Part shown: positions 58,261-64,000 of the stretch, piece by piece
Numbering within the stretch: the stretch's first letter is position 1
Layout: every line of letters begins with the position of its first letter
Source: Struthio camelus
Taxonomy: Eukaryota > Chordata > Aves > Struthioniformes > Struthionidae
Direction of reading: 5' to 3'
Assembly: GCF_040807025.1 (NCBI RefSeq)
Contig: NC_090952.1
Location: forward strand, 26,099,068-26,163,067
Length of the DNA stretch: 64,000 nucleotides
Notes under the pieces: generated by a model
Databases searched by the model: none
What the model was told of the DNA's origin: nothing
What the model saw: the letters and a program-made list of their open reading frames with translations, nothing else
Program-made: the position numbers and the translations under genes

Positions 58261-58400
58261 AAATGGCGGCGGCGGCGGCGACCCGCCCTTACCTCCCCTC
58301 CGCGCCGCCGCCGCCGCCGCGCGCCCACCTGACCCGCCGGCGGCAGGTGCCGCCCCAGCCCCGCGCATGCGCCGCGTCCGCCCGCCACGCCCGCGGGGCG
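58250..58400 (-). promoter_or_regulatory. RAB9B: RAB9B promoter and noncoding exon 1
   Basis: CpG island with a perfect NRF1 palindrome GCGCATGCGC at 58363-58372. In the RAB9B direction a GGAG/GTAAGG donor ends an exon at 58293, and a GCCGCCATTT YY1-type motif lies about 25 bases further on near 58271-58262. A second possible donor (CAG/GTGGGC) lies near 58329. YY1 motifs just downstream of the start are typical of such promoters. Confidence 0.5.
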
Positions 58401-58479
58401 GGGCCAGCTCTAGCCCCGCCCATGCGGCGCGCCGCTCCCCCCCCGGGGCGGCCCGGTCTGGCCCTGCCCCCCCCCGACC

Positions 58480-59705
58480 CCTCGTCACCCCCGTGGCCCC
58501 TCGTATCCCCCCGTCACCCCCCCCGTCACCCCCGTGGCCCCTCGCATCCCCCCCGTCGCCCCCTCCCGTCACCCCCGTGGCCCCTCGCATCCCCCCGTCG
58601 CCCCCCCGTCGCCCCCCCCGTCACCCCCGTGGCCCCTCGCATCCCCCCGTCGCCCCCCCGTCACCCCCGTGGCCCCTCGCATCCCCCCCGTCGCCCCCCC
58701 GTCACCCCCGTGGCCCCTCGCATCCCCCCCGTCGCCCCCCCCCGTCACCCCCGTGGCCCCTCGCATCCCCCCCGTCGCCCCCCCCCGTCACCCCCGTGGC
58801 CCCTCGCATCCCCCCCGTCGCCCCCTCCCGTCACCCCCGTGGCCCCTCGCATCCCCCCGTCGCCCCCCCGTCGCCCCCCCCGTCACCCCCGTGGCCCCTC
58901 GCATCCCCCCGTCGCCCCCCCGTCACCCCCGTGGCCCCTCGCATCCCCCCCGTCGCCCCCCCGTCACCCCCGTGGCCCCTCGCATCCCCCCCGTCGCCCC
59001 CCCCCGTCACCCCCGTGGCCCCTCGCATCCCCCCCGTCGCCCCCCCCCGTCACCCCCGTGGCCCCTCGCATCCCCCCCGTCGCCCCCTCCCGTCACCCCC
59101 GTGGCCCCTCGCATCCCCCCGTCACCCCCCCCGTCACCCCCGTGGCCCCTCGCATCCCCCCGTCGCCCCCTCCCGTCACCCCCGTGGCCCCTCGCATCCC
59201 CCCGTCGCCCCCTCCCGTCACCCCCGTGGCCCCTCGCATCCCCCCGTCACCCCCCCCGTCACCCCCGTGGCCCCTCGCATCCCCCCGTCGCCCCCTCCCG
59301 TCACCCCCGTGGCCCCTCGCATCCCCCCGTCGCCCCCTCCCGTCACCCCCGTGGCCCCTCGCATCCCCCCGTCGCCCCCTCCCGTCACCCCCGTGGCCCC
59401 TCGCATCCCCCCGTCACCCCCCCCGTCACCCCCGTGGCCCCTCGCATCCCCCCGTCGCCCCCTCCCGTCACCCCCGTGGCCCCTCGCATCCCCCCGTCAC
59501 CCCCCCCGTCACCCCCGTGGCCCCTCGCATCCCCCCGTCGCCCCCTCCCGTCACCCCCGTGGCCCCTCGCATCCCCCCGTCGCCCCCTCCCGTCACCCCC
59601 GTGGCCCCTCGCATCCCCCCGTCACCCCCCCCGTCACCCCCGTGGCCCCTCGCATCCCCCCGTCGCCCCCTCCCGTCACCCCCGTGGCCCCTCGTATCCC
59701 CCCGT
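58480..59705. repeat. Minisatellite, about 42-bp unit with 262-bp higher-order repeat
   Basis: Nearly 30 copies of CGTCACCCCCGTGGCCCCTC followed by GCATCCCCCCGTCGCCCCCTCC. The commonest spacing is 42 bp, with shorter and longer variants. Sequence at 58569-58766 recurs without amino-acid change at 58831-59028, exactly 262 bp further on, so a block of about six units was duplicated as a whole. Long open frames on both strands are by-products of the 42-bp period. Confidence 0.92.
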
Positions 59706-62600
59706 CGCCCCCTCCTGTCCCCTCCCTGTCACCATCGCGTCCCAACCCTGTCCCAGCCGAGGTGCGACCATTCCTTCCTCGCTCTGGCGGAGGGTCTCCC
59801 CGCGGCCGCCCCCCTCGCCCTCACCCTGCCCTCGCCGTCCCCGTGCCCGCCGCCGCCCCGGGGTGCCGCCTGGGCCGGGGGGTGACGGCCCGCCTGGGCC
59901 AGCATCGCCCCGGGGGCGGAGAGGGGGCACACGCTTTCCCAAATCGTTTTGTTGCCGAATTATTCGTGGTGGTCACGTTTGGGCGGCGCGTCCTCCCTGC
60001 CTTTGGGGAGAGGGGGAGCTAGCTGCCCCTCGGGCTCGCCTTTGGGGCACCGGCCGCCCCCCAGCGGGGCCGCGGCCCACGTTGGCCTCGGGGTCCTTCC
60101 GTCCCGTTATTCGCCATGACTTATTTATCAGCATTTGGCGCGCGGGAGCGCCGGGGCCAGGCGGCACCGAGGCACCTCGGGAGCGAGAGCCGTGCGGGGG
60201 GTCCCGGCGTCCGTCCCAAAACCCCTCCTCGGCCTGCCCCGACGCCTGGGCCGCGGAGGGGGCCGGCGGCGGCGTGAGCCCCCGTTGTTTCTCCCGTCTC
60301 TAGCTGTCGATATTCGGCTCAGCTTTTCGCTCCGCTTAGCGCAAAAGGTGATGTCAGGGGAACTGGCCGGGGGCCGTCGCTCCAGCCTGCCGGGGCTTGC
60401 AAGCTCGCCCGGGAAAGTCGCCCGCGCGGCGCCGCGGAGAGGGCTGGGGAGCCCTGCGCCCCGCGCAGCCGGGCGCCTTCCCCCGAAAGGCGAAGCAACA
60501 AAACGGCTTTTCAGGCCGTAATCCTTTGTAACAGAGCACCGGGGCAGGGCAAGGCGGGGGGGGACAATGTCCCCTGTGTGAGGCAGCTGCTCCCAAAAAA
60601 AAAGAGCGCGCCCCTCTGCGCCAGCAGCTGCTCCCGGCCTGGCGCGAGCCCCAGTGCCGCCGCGGGCACCCGCCTTCCTCGCGCCCCGCCGGAGGAATTT
60701 GCTCCAAGCGTGTTTCCAGCAGGTTTCCGCATCCGCAAACGCCTCGGGGACCACGAGCTCCGGCCGAGCCCGGCAGGCGGACGCAGCCCTTTGCCGCTGC
60801 TGTGGGGGGGGGGGGGCACAAAAAGGCTTTGCCCCCCGCGCCGGCGATGCCCCCCGGGGCGCTTCCCGCGCGGTGCAGGGTCGCACCGTCCCGCGCGCGG
60901 ACGTCCGAGGCCCAACGCTCTCCCAGCGTCGCCGCTGAGCCGGAGGCGATGGAGCAGGGCGGGAGAGCCAGATCGCTGCCACCTCCGGCCGAAATCCCCC
61001 CCTGCCCCGGCGCGGGCGTGGGATCGCGCCAGGGCTGGGCAGCGCGCTCAGCACCTCCGCCGGGGCCGGGCCTGCCGAACTGCCGCAGGGGAAATTCCTG
61101 GGCAGGAAGGGGCTGGTGCCGCCGCGCCGCCCGCCCCGTCCCCGGGGACGTCGTCGTCGTCACCCCCCCCCCCCGGTGGCATCTGCACGGCCCGCGCCGG
61201 GGCGGCTCGTCTGCCCCCGGCGCTGCAAAGCGCAGGAGACCCCCCCCCCCATGTCCCACGTTTGCCTCTCCGTCCGGGGCTCAGCATCGCCCCGAGGATA
61301 CCGCGTGGCCCGCCGGCCCGGGCAGCAGCCCTGGCTCCAGCCCTGGTTTCTCCTGATTTCCGGGAGCGTGGCAAACGGGAGCGGCTGCCAGGAAGGAGGC
61401 ATGGCAAAGCCGCGGCCTCCAGCCCCGAATCCGGCCCCGGCCCGTGCCAGGCGCGGAGGCAAAGGGCTGAGCGAGCCGCTCGGAGAGGCTGCGACAGCCC
61501 GCCGGCCAAACCACGGCCAACACCGACCTTCGGCTCCTTCGATTCTGCTTTCTAAACGCAGTCGCAGCTGCGCAACCCTCGGTGTTTGCCCCCTCGGCAG
61601 GTCAGCACAGGCGGGAGGCGCCGGGGCCAGGTGGGTCCGACCACTCCACCTTCCTCTCCGGCCGACCAGGCTTTCCAGGGACACCAGCCAAAATTATCGG
61701 TTGGCAAATCCATCTCCACCTCCTCCATGGCTCTGGAGGGCACAGGGAGGTGAGGAAACCCTGACGGCACCGGGAACCCTCAGCACTCAGACGCGGGGGG
61801 TCACCAGCAGCCCCAGGTCCCCCCTTGCTGTGCCAAAGGCTTGCCACAAGGCACGGGGACCTCTGCTCCTGCAAGGCAGGCACTTCAAACAGCACAGAAG
61901 GCACCCCAAGGGTCAGCTCTATTAAGCCATCCATGCAAGTCTGGAAAAACCTCCCCGAGCCAAGGGCTGAGGCTGGCTTGCAGTGAAGGGGAGGGCTGTG
62001 CCAGGAGCACCAGCAGCAGCTGGGCCAGCAGCTACACTCCCAGCCTCCCAGGCAAAGCCAGCCCAGGTCCACAAGTGATGTTTTAGGCAGAGGACTCCAA
62101 AACCAGGAGGTGCAGCCAACAAGCAGCCTCCAGGTGATGAGGACACCTAAGCACAGGGCAGGAGGAATGGGCTTTCCCTAAGGGTGCACCAGGGAAGTGC
62201 TGTGGTGAGGGGCTGCTGGAACAGGTAGAGGCCCCAGCCTTGCACCAGGGCATCCCACTGCACAAATACATGAGGAAGCACAGCATCCTTTCCCCAAGTC
62301 CTGAGACTAAATCAGACCCTCCCGCACCAGCACAGGAGCTCCCGGCTTGGCCTCCACAAAAGCCCCAGAGCACACCACCAGTGCTGCCCTCAGCTCTGGC
62401 TCACCCCAGGCCACCTGCAGCTGAGCCCCACACAAGCTGGGACCCACCATCCAGGGAACCATCTTGTGGCCCTTTGAGAAACACCAACACCCCACAGTGT
62501 TACAGCACCAAAATACCTTCCCACCCCACTGGGCAAGCCAGGCTGCAAGCCCGCACCCTCCACCAGGTAAGAAACCACAAACCATAGGTAGATCATTAGA
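59706..62600. other. RAB9B-TMSB15 gap, CpG-rich then ordinary
   Basis: GC-rich to about 61600, then ordinary composition. No recognisable exon or interspersed repeat. Two short lower-GC islands at 59938-59985 and 60103-60142 stand out. Confidence 0.45.
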
Positions 62601-62605
62601 TTTTT

Positions 62606-62611
62606 TTTATT
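62606..62611 (-). terminator. TMSB15: Candidate poly(A) signal of TMSB15
   Basis: AATAAA on the minus strand about 440 bases beyond the TMSB15 stop codon, in a T-rich plus-strand context. Confidence 0.45.
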
Positions 62612-63049
62612 TTATAATAAACTTCTCATTTTTCCCCCAAGGAAGACAATTGTGAGTGAGGCTACAGAACACCATCAGTGAAGATTATGCAAGACAGATC
62701 CAGGCCACAGGCCAGATCAGAAAGGATCCCCACTCCCCATGCCAGAGGGGTCCATCCCCAGGAGCTCCACAGCCCTTGCTCATCTCCCCACTGCACTCAA
62801 GCAAGATCAGTGCTAAAAACAGGAGTCAGCTGGGCAGCAAGGACAGGGCTGGGTCAGGTCAGGCAACCAATGGATTCAGAGGGGACCACAGTCTGTCCCC
62901 CTCCAGCTGCAGAAGCTGTCAGCAAGGTGGGACAGTGGGTTAGATGCAGCTGTTTTCTATACACATAGATGATGTAAATTTAAAAAACAGATGATTTAAT
63001 TCAAAGCAAAAAAAATAAGCATTGGCTCTTCCTGCCAGGCCATCTCACT

Positions 63050-64000
<951 letters not shown>

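Noticed and set aside
56863-58590. A 575-codon minus-strand proline-glycine frame
   Set aside because: It follows the 50-55 bp array and overlaps equally long plus-strand frames. No known protein resembles it.
58263-60303. Three overlapping plus-strand frames of 540-589 codons
   Set aside because: The 42-bp unit is a multiple of three, so all three plus frames stay open. That is the mark of a repeat and not of a gene.

Overview
This is vertebrate nuclear DNA, almost certainly from a bird. It carries intron-containing genes with GT-AG introns, GC-rich promoters, very compact introns, many GC-rich minisatellites, and only one recognisable interspersed repeat, the 3' end of a CR1 LINE. The gene order TIMM8A(-) BTK(-) RPL36A(+) GLA(-) GLRA4(-) PLP1(+) RAB9B(-) TMSB15(-) is the conserved block found at human Xq22. 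In chicken this block is autosomal (chromosome 4, on the arm derived from an ancestral microchromosome, called 4A in many birds). The high GC and repeat density fit such a small chromosome. The species itself cannot be named from the sequence.

Layout. 1-2427 is the 3' flank of TIMM8A. 2428-2962 is TIMM8A (two exons). 3160-4553 is the probable BTK 3' UTR, mostly a 44-47 bp minisatellite. 4554-12870 is BTK (18 coding exons, 658 aa). 12871-17165 is the divergent BTK/RPL36A gap, filled with four different C-rich repeats. 17166-19897 is RPL36A. 19898-22426 is a tail-to-tail gap with the CR1 remnant. 22427-27921 is GLA (seven exons, 413 aa, with one GC-AG intron). 27922-30481 is a CpG island with one conserved-looking AT-rich element. 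30482-36099 is GLRA4 (nine exons, 459 aa, intact fourth membrane segment). 36100-41833 is repeat-rich sequence with candidate regulatory islands. 41834-45508 is PLP1 (seven exons, PLP and DM20 donors both present). 45509-53595 holds the PLP1 3' UTR and the RAB9B 3' UTR. 53596-54201 is RAB9B (single coding exon). 54202-63049 holds the RAB9B upstream exons and promoter, two large minisatellites and a CpG-rich gap. 63050-63808 is TMSB15.

The genes are neighbours by descent, not a pathway. TIMM8A is a mitochondrial import chaperone, BTK a B-cell kinase, RPL36A a ribosomal protein, GLA a lysosomal hydrolase, GLRA4 a glycine-gated channel, PLP1 the myelin proteolipid, RAB9B an endosomal GTPase and TMSB15 an actin-monomer binder. 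Every coding exon was joined by hand, and the reading phase closes at each junction with no frameshift or premature stop in any gene.

I did not find an unknown gene system. The most notable structure is the density of private minisatellites: about 14 tracts, roughly 9 kb by my boundaries. Nearly every intergenic gap and several introns carry one. One tract probably forms most of the BTK 3' UTR, and one contains an exact 262-bp higher-order duplication. I saw no endogenous retroviral or other virus-derived copies.
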